Source: JAVBMB01 sp031552995
GTDB lineage: Bacteria; Bacillota; Clostridia; Oscillospirales; Butyricicoccaceae
Reading direction: 5' to 3'
Assembly: GCA_031552995.1 (NCBI GenBank)
Contig: JAVBMB010000097.1
Coordinates: forward strand, 1 to 31,333
Length of the DNA: 31,333 nucleotides
Positions 13,943 to 21,822 of the stretch are shown one piece after another; position 1 is the first letter of the stretch, and each line of letters begins with the position of its first letter. Under the pieces are notes generated by a model, which worked only from the letters and a program-made list of their open reading frames with translations, was not told the origin of the DNA and made no database searches. A program made the translations under genes and the position numbers.

Positions 13943-14590
13943 ATGAACTTTGTCTATGGCGATGAAGAAATTGCATACCTTAAAAAACGTGATAAGAAGC
14001 TCGGGGCAGTCATCGAGCGCGTCGGATATATCGACCGGCCGGGCGACGACGACCTGTTCACCGCTGTCGTGCGAAATATCGTCGGCCAGCAGATATCGAC
14101 GGCGGCGATGGTGACCGTGTGGCGCCGCATGTCGGACGCTTTTAGCCCGATAACCGCGGATGCGCTGGCGAGCTCAAGCGTCGAGCATTTGCAGAGTTTT
14201 GGCATGACATTTAAAAAAGCGGGGTATATAAAAGGGTTTGCCGAAAAAGTGAGCAACGGAGATTTTGACATCTATGCGCTGCATGAAATGGGCGACGCCG
14301 ACGTGATTAAAGCGCTGAGCTCGCTCGACGGAATCGGCGTGTGGACGGCCGAGATGATTATGATATTTTGCATGGGCAGGCCGGACGTGCTTAGCTTTGG
14401 TGATTTGGCTATATTGCGCGGTATGCGCATGGTCTATCGCCGAAAGAAAATCGACCGTGCCGCATTTGAAATGCTTCGGCGCAGATACAGCCCTTACGGC
14501 ACTGTGGCTAGCCTGTACATCTGGGCAGTGGCCGGCGGCGCGTTAGCGGAGCTGACGGACCCCGCCGCGAAAAAAACCAGCGGAAAATAG
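13943..14590 (+). CDS. DNA-3-methyladenine glycosylase II (HhH-GPD, AlkA/Mag-like)
   Basis: This enzyme excises alkylated purines such as 3-methyladenine and starts base excision repair. From the ATG at 13943 it has 215 residues. The helix-hairpin-helix LSSLDGIGVWTAEMI (about 126-139) is followed by the GPD-type loop SFGDLAI with the likely catalytic aspartate D154. FTAVVRNIVGQQISTAAM near 39-56 is also typical of the superfamily. There is no N-terminal AlkA domain, so it resembles the short yeast Mag-like type. An alternative in-frame ATG at 13904 lacks a binding site, and the 13838 start lies upstream of the predicted promoter. It is adjacent to the ribosomal cluster but not part of it. Confidence 0.88.
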   Translation: MNFVYGDEEIAYLKKRDKKLGAVIERVGYIDRPGDDDLFTAVVRNIVGQQISTAAMVTVWRRMSDAFSPITADALASSSVEHLQSFGMTFKKAGYIKGFAEKVSNGDFDIYALHEMGDADVIKALSSLDGIGVWTAEMIMIFCMGRPDVLSFGDLAILRGMRMVYRRKKIDRAAFEMLRRRYSPYGTVASLYIWAVAGGALAELTDPAAKKTSGK

Positions 14591-14621
14591 CGCCGGTGCG
14601 CGGCTGCGCCGGATATGCGCT

Positions 14622-14999
14622 TTATTCGGGTTTCCCGCACGAGCAGCAGGACGTCATTGTGCAGTTCGGCTCAAGACCGCTCTCGCGCAGGATTCCCTCC
14701 CCCCAGCTGAACATCAACTGAAGTATCGGGCGCAGGCTGCGCCCTTTTTTTGTAAGCGAATACTCGACCTTTGGCGGCACAACGGGATAGACGGTGCGCT
14801 GCAGCAGACCGTCGCTCTCCAGCTCGCGCAGCTGCTGTGTCAGCATCTTTGGCGTCGCCTGCTTTACAAGCCTGTGAAGCTGAGAAAAACGGACGGCGCC
14901 GTCCATCAGGTGCCACAGCAGCAGTGCCTTATATTTGCCGCCAATGAGACGAAGTGTCGTCGACACCGGACAGTTTACCTCGTGTTCAAGCAGATTCAT
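14622..14999 (-). CDS. HxlR-family winged-helix transcriptional regulator with Cys-rich tail
   Basis: HxlR-type dimers repress or activate nearby genes and often sense reactive electrophiles through cysteines. The 125-residue protein has the family start with a conserved-position cysteine C10 (HEVNCPVSTTLRLIGGKYK), the recognition region RFSQLHRLVKQATPKMLTQQ, and the wing VYPVVPPKVEYSLTKKGRSL. Unusually, the last residues carry C113, C118, C119 and C121 (NCTMTSCCSCGKPE), a possible metal site. It is divergent from the copper ATPase gene, with overlapping promoters and a candidate operator between them, so it may control that gene and itself. The ligand is unknown. Confidence 0.93.
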   Translation of the reverse strand: MNLLEHEVNCPVSTTLRLIGGKYKALLLWHLMDGAVRFSQLHRLVKQATPKMLTQQLRELESDGLLQRTVYPVVPPKVEYSLTKKGRSLRPILQLMFSWGEGILRESGLEPNCTMTSCCSCGKPE

Positions 15000-15030
15000 T
15001 ATAGCGCCGCCTTTACGGTATCTTTTCGGG

Positions 15031-15050
15031 TACTATATTACAAAATAGTG
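15031..15050. promoter_or_regulatory. Candidate HxlR-type operator
   Basis: TACTAT (15031-15036), eight bases, then ATAGTG (15045-15050) form a near-perfect palindrome. It resembles the TACTAT/ATAGTA-type boxes known for YodB-like HxlR regulators. On the minus strand it covers the putative regulator -10 box TAATAT (15035-15040; -35 TTCGCA at 15057-15062, 16-bp spacer). This suggests autorepression by the adjacent HxlR protein. Confidence 0.6.
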
Positions 15051-15055
15051 CATTC

Positions 15056-15089
15056 TTGCGAAAAGCATAATTAATGATATAATGATATC
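15056..15089 (+). promoter_or_regulatory. Candidate promoter of the copper ATPase gene
   Basis: TTGCGA (15056-15061), 16 bp, and a perfect TATAAT (15078-15083) form the promoter. The -10 box lies inside a tandem repeat, AATGATAT twice in direct succession (15073-15088), which also forms the inverted repeat GATAT-AATG-ATATC (15076-15089). Such a repeat on the -10 box is a plausible second operator. The -35 box overlaps that of the divergent regulator promoter. Confidence 0.6.
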
Positions 15090-15133
15090 AGAAAGGCATA
15101 ATACTGTCAATCAGGCTAAAAAAGGAGCATGTC

Positions 15134-17680
15134 ATGGAAAAGACGCAGTTCGACGTGACCGGCATGACCTGTTCGGCGTGCAGCGCGAGGATAGAAAAAG
15201 AGGTCTCCAAGCTTGACGGCGTCAGCGAGGTCAGCGTGAATCTGCTGACGAACAACATGACCGTGAAATATGACGGCGGCAAAATAAATATTGACGGCAT
15301 CGCAGACGCGGTGGGCGGCATCGGCTATGGCGCAAGGCCAAAAAATGCCTCTGCGAAAGGCGGCGCACGGGGCGACGCTAGCGGCAATGCCGCACAGGAT
15401 GACGCGCGCGCAATGAAACGGAGGCTTGTTATTTCGCTGCTGTTTGCGGCGCCGCTGTTTTACCTCGCCATGGGCGACATGCTTTCCTGGCCCGTCCCCG
15501 CCGCGCTTAGCGGCATGGACAACGCAATGGTTATGGCATTAACGCTGTTCTTGTTGACGCTTCCGCCGCTGATTGTAAACCACAGATACTTTACTGTCGG
15601 CTTTACGAATCTTATAAGGCGTTCGCCAAATATGGATTCGCTGATTGCCGTCGGGTCAGGCGCGGCATTTCTTTACGGCATATACGCTGTATACCGGATC
15701 GCGTGGGGCTTCGGGCACGTCGACATGGCGGCGGTGCATGAGTTTTCGATGAACCTGTACTTCGAGTCGGCGGCGATGATCGTCACACTTATTACGCTGG
15801 GCAAATACTTTGAAGCCAGGGCAAAGGGGCGTACGTCTCAGGCTATAGCCAAGCTGATGGACCTGTCGCCGAAAACGGCGACCGTGCTGCGCGGCGGGCA
15901 GGAGTTTGATATCCCTGCCGGAGAGGTGCTTCCGGGTGATATACTCGTCGTCCGTGCCGGCGGCGCAATACCGGTGGACGGCGTTATAACCGAGGGAAGC
16001 GCGTCGATAGACGAATCCGCCGTGACCGGCGAGAGCCTGCCTGCCGAGAAGCAAACGGGAGACAAGGTGACCGCCGGAACGGTGAGCCACGCCGGATATA
16101 TCCACATGCTGGCAACGGCGGTGGGCGAAGAGACGACGCTTGCGCAGATAATACGTCTTGTTGAGGAGGCGACCTCGACGAAGGCGCCGGTCGCGCGGCT
16201 GGCCGATAAGATAAGCGGCATATTCGTGCCTGTCGTCATGACAATCGCGGTTATCGCCGCCGCAGTGTGGCTGGCGCTGGGCTACGGGTTCGGGTTCGCG
16301 CTGACGGCCGCGATATCGGTGCTTGTGATATCCTGCCCTTGCGCGCTTGGCCTTGCGACGCCGACCGCGATTATGGTGGGCACTGGATGCGGCGCTGCGC
16401 GCGGCATACTGATAAAATCCGCGCAGGCGCTTGAAGCGCTGCATAATGTGGATGTGGTCGTGCTGGACAAGACAGGCACGGTGACCGAAGGCAGGCCGGC
16501 TGTTGCGGATATCGTCCCGCGCGCTGACGCGCTTGACCTGCTTTCCGCGGCGGCGTCGCTTGAAAAGCTGTCTAGGCATCCGTTCGCGGCGCCGATAGTT
16601 CAGGCAGCGCTCAGCGCAGGCGCGGATATCCGGGATGTCGGGCATTACGAGCTCATCCCGGGGCGCGGTATTTCGGGAGAAATTGACGGCGCGGTTTGCC
16701 TTGCCGGCAACAGGCGGCTGATGGACGACAACGGCATCGAAGACGTCGCCTCAATTGACGAGAAAACTTTTGCGCAAAGCGGCAAAACTCTGCTGTACTT
16801 CACCCGAGCGGGACGTATGCTTGGATACATCGCCATGGCCGATACCGTAAAGAACACAAGCCGCGATGCCGTTGCAAGGCTGTATTCGCTTGGTTTAGAT
16901 GTGGTCATGCTGACCGGCGACAGCCGTGGTACTGCCGAGGCAATCGCCGCGCAGGTCGGGATTTCGCACATCGAGGCCGAGGTTATGCCGCAGGACAAGG
17001 AGCGGATTATACGAAATCATCAAAACGGCGGCAGGCGCGTCGTGATGGTCGGCGACGGCATAAACGACGCGCCCGCTCTGGCAAGGGCAGATGTCGGCGT
17101 CGCGATTGGCGCCGGGACGGATATAGCAATCGAATCCGCCGATATTGTGCTGACGAAAATCGACCTGCACGGCGTGGCGGACGCAATACGCCTCAGCCGG
17201 GCCGTTATGCGCAATATCCGGCAGAATCTGTTCTGGGCATTTATATATAATGTAATCGGAATCCCCGTAGCGGCTGGCTTGCTGTTTATCCCATTCGGGC
17301 TGCTTCTCAATCCGATGATTGCCGCGGCGGCTATGAGCTTCAGCTCGGTTTCGGTCGTCGTAAACGCTCTGCGGCTTCTTAGGTTCGAGCCGTGCAGAGA
17401 CAGACGCGGCATGGCTGAGTATAAACCAAATGATATTATTGATATGACAAAACTTGAGGAGGATAACATGATGACAAAGACCGTGATTATCGAAGGTATG
17501 TCGTGCATGCATTGTGTCGGCGCGGCGAAAAAAGCTCTAGAAAAGCTTGAAGGCGTGACGGGCGCCGACGTCAGCCTTGAGACGAAGCGCGCCAGTCTCA
17601 AACTGTCGGGGCCGGTTGAAGACAGCGCGATACGCGCCGCCATTGACGACGCCGGTTTTTCAGTGGCGGGCATCGAATAA
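15134..17680 (+). CDS. copA: Copper-translocating P1B-type ATPase with fused C-terminal CopZ-like domain
   Basis: CopA exports Cu(I) across the inner membrane using ATP. Seen in order: N-terminal heavy-metal domain with GMTCSAC (C13, C16); transmembrane segments from about 97; phosphatase motif TGES (298-301); transport site CPC (401-403); phosphorylation site DKTGT (D445); HP motif (H482-P483); GDGIND (640-645); and the Cu(I) residues Y705-N706 and M734/S738 of the last helices. A linker (about 750-778) then leads to a second metal-binding domain, residues 779-848, with GMSCMHC (C791, C794). Most Firmicute CopA proteins carry their metal-binding domains at the N-terminus and CopZ as a separate gene. 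Here both are in one frame. AGGAG precedes the ATG by eight bases. Confidence 0.95.
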   Translation: MEKTQFDVTGMTCSACSARIEKEVSKLDGVSEVSVNLLTNNMTVKYDGGKINIDGIADAVGGIGYGARPKNASAKGGARGDASGNAAQDDARAMKRRLVISLLFAAPLFYLAMGDMLSWPVPAALSGMDNAMVMALTLFLLTLPPLIVNHRYFTVGFTNLIRRSPNMDSLIAVGSGAAFLYGIYAVYRIAWGFGHVDMAAVHEFSMNLYFESAAMIVTLITLGKYFEARAKGRTSQAIAKLMDLSPKTATVLRGGQEFDIPAGEVLPGDILVVRAGGAIPVDGVITEGSASIDESAVTGESLPAEKQTGDKVTAGTVSHAGYIHMLATAVGEETTLAQIIRLVEEATSTKAPVARLADKISGIFVPVVMTIAVIAAAVWLALGYGFGFALTAAISVLVISCPCALGLATPTAIMVGTGCGAARGILIKSAQALEALHNVDVVVLDKTGTVTEGRPAVADIVPRADALDLLSAAASLEKLSRHPFAAPIVQAALSAGADIRDVGHYELIPGRGISGEIDGAVCLAGNRRLMDDNGIEDVASIDEKTFAQSGKTLLYFTRAGRMLGYIAMADTVKNTSRDAVARLYSLGLDVVMLTGDSRGTAEAIAAQVGISHIEAEVMPQDKERIIRNHQNGGRRVVMVGDGINDAPALARADVGVAIGAGTDIAIESADIVLTKIDLHGVADAIRLSRAVMRNIRQNLFWAFIYNVIGIPVAAGLLFIPFGLLLNPMIAAAAMSFSSVSVVVNALRLLRFEPCRDRRGMAEYKPNDIIDMTKLEEDNMMTKTVIIEGMSCMHCVGAAKKALEKLEGVTGADVSLETKRASLKLSGPVEDSAIRAAIDDAGFSVAGIE
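17468..17680 (+). CDS. Possible separate copper chaperone (CopZ-like) from internal initiation within copA
   Basis: Inside the ATPase frame, GAGGAGG (17456-17462) is followed after five bases by ATG (17468) and a second ATG (17471). Initiation there would make a free 69-70-residue domain, MMTKTVIIEGMSCMHCVGAA..., of normal CopZ length with its copper site GMSCMHC. The signal strength equals that of stand-alone genes in this window. I infer that copZ was once a separate gene fused by loss of the copA stop codon, and that it may still be made separately. The alternative is that the site is a relic and only the fusion is made. Confidence 0.55.
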   Translation: MMTKTVIIEGMSCMHCVGAAKKALEKLEGVTGADVSLETKRASLKLSGPVEDSAIRAAIDDAGFSVAGIE

Positions 17681-17717
17681 GTTTGCCGGCGACATGAGAT
17701 TAGTTTGACAGTTCTGA

Positions 17718-17760
17718 AAAGGGATGCCCGACCGCACTTGGTCTGGCATCCCTTTATTTT
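17718..17760. terminator. Strong, possibly bidirectional terminator between convergent genes
   Basis: AAAGGGATGCC (17718-17728) pairs perfectly with GGCATCCCTTT (17745-17755), and an inner GACC/GGTC stem extends it. ATTTT follows on the plus strand, and TTTT follows on the minus strand. It lies 37 bp after copA and 65 bp after the stop of the minus-strand deacylase. Confidence 0.88.
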
Positions 17761-17819
17761 CCGAAATCCGCCTTACTGCACCGCAATTTGCCCAGGTGGC
17801 TGTAATTATTTTAACACTT

Positions 17820-19400
17820 TCACATCTTGCGGCGTATTATCTTTCCGCCGGTCTCCCCGGTGAACACCGAGTCCCTGACGGCAATTTTTCCGCCGACAAA
17901 AACATAATCCAGCCCGGTGCAGCGCTCGCGGAACTTTGCGCCGTAGTCGGCGTTGTCGATTATCGTATCGGGGTCAAAGATGACAAGGTCGGCATCGAAC
18001 CCTGTCTTGACAAGACCCTTAAGGTCAAGGCTGTAGACGGCGGCCGGCATTGATGTCATCTTGCGAACGGCTTCCTCAAGCGGAATCACCTGCTGCTGCC
18101 TGACGTATCTGCCCAGTACGCGCGGGTATGTGCCGATGCCTCTTGGGTGCCCGCCCTCGCTGCCCGGGTGCCACAGCCCGTCCGTACCCACCATCGTGCG
18201 CTTGTATCGCATGACATTTTTCAGGTCGTCCTCGCTCATCGTGTGGAATATCGCCCCTGTGGACAGATTATCCGCAAGCAAAAGGTCGCATTGCAGCTCG
18301 TACGGGTCAACGCCAAGAGATTTTGCGGCGTCGTTTAACATCATGCCGTTAAACTGCGGATGCGATTTGGAATGGCCGATCATAGTGTACTGGAAGCGCT
18401 GCTCGGATGTCCCTTCGCCGACGATTCTCTTGCGCAGCTCGGCGCGCTTTTCAGGCGACGCCAGCATATCCATCATGGCAGGCACGCCCAGCGCAAACAG
18501 CTCGCCAGGTATATTCGTATTGAGCCCGGTCGACGACGCCGTGTATGGGTATTGGTCGCAGAAGACGTCCAGCCCCTCGAGATTCGCCCGCTCAATGAGC
18601 TCGATTGTGCGGTAAGTTTTGCCCCAGTTGGCGGGGCCTCCAGTCGCCTTGTGGTGCGATATTACACAGCGGACGCCTGAACGGCGCGTGACGTCCAGCA
18701 TCTCCTCAAGCGCTTCGACAAGGCGGTGATTTTCCGAGCGCATATGTACCGTCATGACGCCGCCGCGAGAGGCGACAACCTTGCACAACTCAGCCATCTC
18801 ATCAGTGTCGCAGTACGAGCACGGCGGATAGATAAGGCCGAACGATATGCCAAGCGAGCCGCCGTCCATTGTGTCGGCAAGCAGGGCTTTCATTTTCTCC
18901 AGCTCTTCGGGCGTCGCTTTACGGTTTTCGTAGCCCATGACGCATGCGCGGATGTTGCCGTGCCCCGTGATGAACGCCATATTCGTGCCCAGAGGCTTGT
19001 CGATATAATCCAGGTACGAGCCAAACGAGAAGCGTCTGTCTGCGCCGCCGCGCACATCGCCGCTAAGCGCGCCGATGACTCGCAGCGTTTCGTCCAGCCT
19101 TTCGGCCGACAACGGCGCCGGCGACTCTCCGCACATGCCGCCGACCTGCGTGGTAATTCCCTGCTCCAAAGCGCCGATGCACTCGGGATACTCCTCAACA
19201 ATCAGGTCGCTGTGGCTGTGAGAATCGATAAATCCCGGTGCGACAACATGCCCTTTGGCATCGATTACGTTCGCGCCGGCCTGATTCAGCCTGATGCCGA
19301 CAGCGGCAATTTTCCCATCTTTGACCGCAACCTCCCCGTGGTAGGAGGGGCATCCTGTTCCGTCCACTATCCGCGCGTTGATGATCACGAGATCATACAT
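17820..19400 (-). CDS. N-acyl-D-amino-acid deacylase (D-aminoacylase), amidohydrolase superfamily
   Basis: The family removes the acyl group from N-acyl-D-amino acids to release D-amino acids, in a TIM-barrel with one or two zinc ions. The 526-residue protein keeps the ligand set of characterised D-aminoacylases at almost the same spacing: H61 and H63 (GFIDSHSHSD), C90 (GGMCGES), H219 (TVHMRSE), H250 (ISHHKATG) and D407 (VGTDG). The ATG at 19400 was chosen because GGGAG lies eight bases upstream; a GTG nine bases earlier is too close to it. It follows the response regulator by 58 bp on the same strand with no clear promoter between, so the two-component genes and this enzyme probably form one operon. 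Related members act on D-glutamate derivatives or dipeptides, so exact substrate is open. Confidence 0.9.
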   Translation of the reverse strand: MYDLVIINARIVDGTGCPSYHGEVAVKDGKIAAVGIRLNQAGANVIDAKGHVVAPGFIDSHSHSDLIVEEYPECIGALEQGITTQVGGMCGESPAPLSAERLDETLRVIGALSGDVRGGADRRFSFGSYLDYIDKPLGTNMAFITGHGNIRACVMGYENRKATPEELEKMKALLADTMDGGSLGISFGLIYPPCSYCDTDEMAELCKVVASRGGVMTVHMRSENHRLVEALEEMLDVTRRSGVRCVISHHKATGGPANWGKTYRTIELIERANLEGLDVFCDQYPYTASSTGLNTNIPGELFALGVPAMMDMLASPEKRAELRKRIVGEGTSEQRFQYTMIGHSKSHPQFNGMMLNDAAKSLGVDPYELQCDLLLADNLSTGAIFHTMSEDDLKNVMRYKRTMVGTDGLWHPGSEGGHPRGIGTYPRVLGRYVRQQQVIPLEEAVRKMTSMPAAVYSLDLKGLVKTGFDADLVIFDPDTIIDNADYGAKFRERCTGLDYVFVGGKIAVRDSVFTGETGGKIIRRKM

Positions 19401-19431
19401 GTGAGACACTCCCTTTCGATATGATTTGGTA

Positions 19432-19449
19432 TTCCGGAATTACCCGGAA
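19432..19449 (-). other. Short hairpin between response regulator and deacylase genes
   Basis: TTCCGG (19432-19437) and CCGGAA (19444-19449) form a 6-bp stem with a 6-base loop. No U-run follows on the minus strand, so it should not stop transcription efficiently. It may tune expression of the downstream deacylase gene. Confidence 0.4.
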
Positions 19450-19458
19450 AACATATAC

Positions 19459-20190
19459 TTATCTGTCGTCAGGCGGCTGCGCGATGTTTTCGGCCGCCAT
19501 GCGGTATCCGACGCCGACCTCGGTGAATATATACCGCGGCGTGGCGGGGTTATCCTCTATCTTGCGCCTGATATTCGCCATATTGACGCGCAGTATCCTG
19601 TTGTTGTCGGCATTGGCGTACGGCCCCCAGATACTGGCGATTATGCTGTCGTATGTAAGCACTTTGCCGCAGGCTCGGGATATCAGTGAGACAATCTGGT
19701 ATTCGACATTTGTCAGATGCATATCGGCGCCGCTTTTTATCACCTTGCTGTTGCGATAATCCACTACAAGGTCACCGCAGGAATATTCGGTCTTTTCCAG
19801 CGCGTCGCCCATCTGGTTTATCGTCGAATGCCGTAGCGCCGAACGGATACGGGCTTTCAGCTCTTTGGCGCCGAACGGCTTTGTGACATAATCGTCCGCG
19901 CCCAAATCAAGCGCCATAACCTTTTCGCGCTCTCTTGTGCGCGCCGACACGATGATTATCGGCCGCGCGGTGCGCTGACGCAGCTTTTTAAGTATCATCA
20001 GCCCGTCGGCGTCCGGCAGACCGAGGTCAAGTAAAAATACATCCGGCAGATAACTGTCGGCCGCTTCCAGCGCCTGCGCGCCTGTCGCGACGCTGACGAC
20101 GCTGTAGCCGTCGTCTGAGAGCAACGATTCCAGCACATGAGCGATACGCTGCTCGTCCTCAATGACCATAATTGTTTTTTGCGTGTTCAT
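19459..20190 (-). CDS. OmpR/PhoB-family response regulator, KdpE-like
   Basis: The 243-residue protein has a receiver domain with acidic E11-D12, phosphoacceptor D55 (FLLDLGLPD), S82 and K104 (VTKPFG). The winged-helix DNA-binding domain follows from about residue 135, with LTNVEYQIVSLISRACGKVL, SIWGPYANADNNRILRVNMA and the KdpE-like ending NIRRKIEDNPATPRYIFTEV plus GVGYR. Its ATG overlaps the kinase stop (ATGA), so the two are co-translated. No kdpFABC potassium pump genes are present, so 'KdpE' describes sequence type, not role. The direct repeat at 21795-21814 is a candidate binding site. Confidence 0.94.
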   Translation of the reverse strand: MNTQKTIMVIEDEQRIAHVLESLLSDDGYSVVSVATGAQALEAADSYLPDVFLLDLGLPDADGLMILKKLRQRTARPIIIVSARTREREKVMALDLGADDYVTKPFGAKELKARIRSALRHSTINQMGDALEKTEYSCGDLVVDYRNSKVIKSGADMHLTNVEYQIVSLISRACGKVLTYDSIIASIWGPYANADNNRILRVNMANIRRKIEDNPATPRYIFTEVGVGYRMAAENIAQPPDDR

Positions 20191-21692
20191 GAGTCCTCCT
20201 CCTCAACGGGAAGCGAAAAGCTGAATCTCGCACCGCCCTCCGGGCAGTTCTCGACCCAGATATCCCCGCCGTGCGCGAGTACAACTGTACGGCAAATTGA
20301 AAGGCCGATGCCAAGCCCGTGACGCGAGTCTCCGGCCTCGTACCCCTTGCCGGCAAATATGTCCTCCATCTTCTCCTGCGGGACGCCGTCGCCGTAATCC
20401 CTTACGGCGAATACGGCGTCTCTCCCCCGGCGAACAACCGTGAGCTCGACACTGCTGCCCCCGCCGTATTTTACGGCGTTTTCAACAAGATTAAGGATAA
20501 CCTGCGTAATCAGTGTGGCGTCCATGCGCAGAATTATAACCTGATCCGGCACAGCGACGTTTAGCTTTAGCGACGGGAAGCGCGTAACGCATTTGTATGC
20601 CGCTTCACCAACGATTTCCTCCGCCGCTTCGGCGCTCAGGCTCAGCTTGGGCCCTTCGGCGCTGACGCGCGTTACCGACAGCAGGTTTTCCACCATATGT
20701 GTCAGCCATACGGATTCCTCGCGGATATCGGCTAAAAGCTGCCGCGTGTTTGGAGTATCGCCCAGGCTTTGCTCAAGCGCGGCGCAAGCGCCGACTATCG
20801 CGGCAAGCGGAGAGCGGAGGTCGTGCGAAACTGCGCGCAAAAAATTGGCGCGAAGCTGCTCCATGTGCTTTTCTGTTATGATATCCTGCTGCTCATCTAT
20901 CAGCACCTGACGCTCAAACGCTATCGCGCCGCGCTGGATGAGCTGGTCAATCAGCTGGACAGACGGTTCGTCATACCCCTCGGTGCCAAGCAGAACGCCT
21001 ACAACGCACATCACTTTATTTTCGATGCTTAGCGGGTAATATCTGAAAGGTGAAAATGTGCAGATTCCCGTGCCGACGCCGACCATTTTACCGCGCCGGG
21101 CCGCCTCACAAACGGCAGCCAGCTCGTGCTTGAAGATGATTAACCCCGCCGGGCGCGCGCCGACACGGGCGGCGCATCCGCCGTTAGCCATGAACAGAAC
21201 CGACGACCTGCCGCTTAGCTCAAATATCGCCAAAAGCAGCTCTTTGCCGATTTCCTCCATCCCTCTCGCCAGCATAAGCCTTGTGTTGAACTCGCTCATC
21301 ATCTGGCGGCGTTCACTCTCAAGGTCACTTTTCTTCTGCTGCTCTTCAATCATTTGGCGAAGGTTGACCGTCAATCTGCCGATAAGCAGCAGGCACACCA
21401 CTATGCCGATTACAAGCACAAGCGGAGGCCTTGCGCCAACAGGCCAGGAAAACAACGCCGCCACGGCAAAGGCTGTAACGCTAAGCCAGGTCAGCAGCAT
21501 CCTTCTTCCAGCGGTATGGACATACTGCGAAAACGCTAAGATTACAAGCGCGGTCAGCGCCGTGTGCAGCGCGAGGCCGTTGCCAACAAGCGCCGTCAAT
21601 GCGCTTGCAAACAGCACGGCCGCCGGCGCGGCGAATATCAAGGCAATATCCTTATATGTGTGAGGCGAAATGCGTGAAAACGGTGATTTCAC
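20187..21692 (-). CDS. Sensor histidine kinase, truncated KdpD-like
   Basis: This membrane kinase presumably phosphorylates the adjacent response regulator. The 501-residue protein starts with about four transmembrane helices (residues 15-105), like the KdpD membrane domain. A linker and GAF-like region (about 130-270) lead to the dimerisation/phosphoacceptor domain with H290 (RAVSHDLRSPLAAI) and the ATPase domain with N405 (NLVENAVKYG), D432/D435 (DYGDGVP) and GLGIGLSI (459-466). The large N-terminal KdpD/Usp cytoplasmic domain of true KdpD is absent. The start is GTG at 21692 with GAGAGG ten bases upstream. The signal sensed is unknown; context suggests peptides or acylated amino acids. Confidence 0.93.
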   Translation of the reverse strand: MKSPFSRISPHTYKDIALIFAAPAAVLFASALTALVGNGLALHTALTALVILAFSQYVHTAGRRMLLTWLSVTAFAVAALFSWPVGARPPLVLVIGIVVCLLLIGRLTVNLRQMIEEQQKKSDLESERRQMMSEFNTRLMLARGMEEIGKELLLAIFELSGRSSVLFMANGGCAARVGARPAGLIIFKHELAAVCEAARRGKMVGVGTGICTFSPFRYYPLSIENKVMCVVGVLLGTEGYDEPSVQLIDQLIQRGAIAFERQVLIDEQQDIITEKHMEQLRANFLRAVSHDLRSPLAAIVGACAALEQSLGDTPNTRQLLADIREESVWLTHMVENLLSVTRVSAEGPKLSLSAEAAEEIVGEAAYKCVTRFPSLKLNVAVPDQVIILRMDATLITQVILNLVENAVKYGGGSSVELTVVRRGRDAVFAVRDYGDGVPQEKMEDIFAGKGYEAGDSRHGLGIGLSICRTVVLAHGGDIWVENCPEGGARFSFSLPVEEEDS

Positions 21693-21746
21693 AGTTTTTT
21701 TACCTCTCGAAACGCATGATGGCGAGCTTGAACACCCTGTATTTCC

Positions 21747-21775
21747 ATTCTACAAGATAGATCATGGTTTGTGAA
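21747..21775 (-). promoter_or_regulatory. Promoter of the two-component/deacylase operon
   Basis: On the minus strand TTCACA (21770-21775), exactly 17 bp, then TAGAAT (21747-21752). Transcription would start near 21740, about 48 nt before the kinase GTG. The direct repeat at 21795-21814 is centred about 65 bases upstream of this start, an activator-like position. Confidence 0.65.
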
Positions 21776-21794
21776 GCGGCAGTGACAGTATTTT

Positions 21795-21814
21795 CGCTAA
21801 GAAGGCGCTAAGAA
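21795..21814. promoter_or_regulatory. Tandem direct repeat, likely response regulator binding site
   Basis: CGCTAAGAA occurs twice without mismatch (21795-21803 and 21806-21814), start to start 11 bp. One-turn tandem repeats are the usual binding architecture of OmpR/PhoB-type regulators. It lies between the divergent kinase and transporter genes and could serve both promoters. Confidence 0.65.
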
Positions 21815-21822
21815 ATAATCAG

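Noticed and set aside
14591..14621. Terminator between the convergent glycosylase and HxlR genes
   Set aside because: GC-rich partial repeats (GCGCCGG twice) but the stem is imperfect and there is no T-run.
15656..16645. 329-residue minus-strand frame inside copA
   Set aside because: Arginine/histidine-rich shadow of a clear P-type ATPase.
19459..21692. Calling the two-component pair kdpD/kdpE
   Set aside because: The KdpD sensor domain and kdpFABC are missing, so only 'KdpDE-like' is supported.
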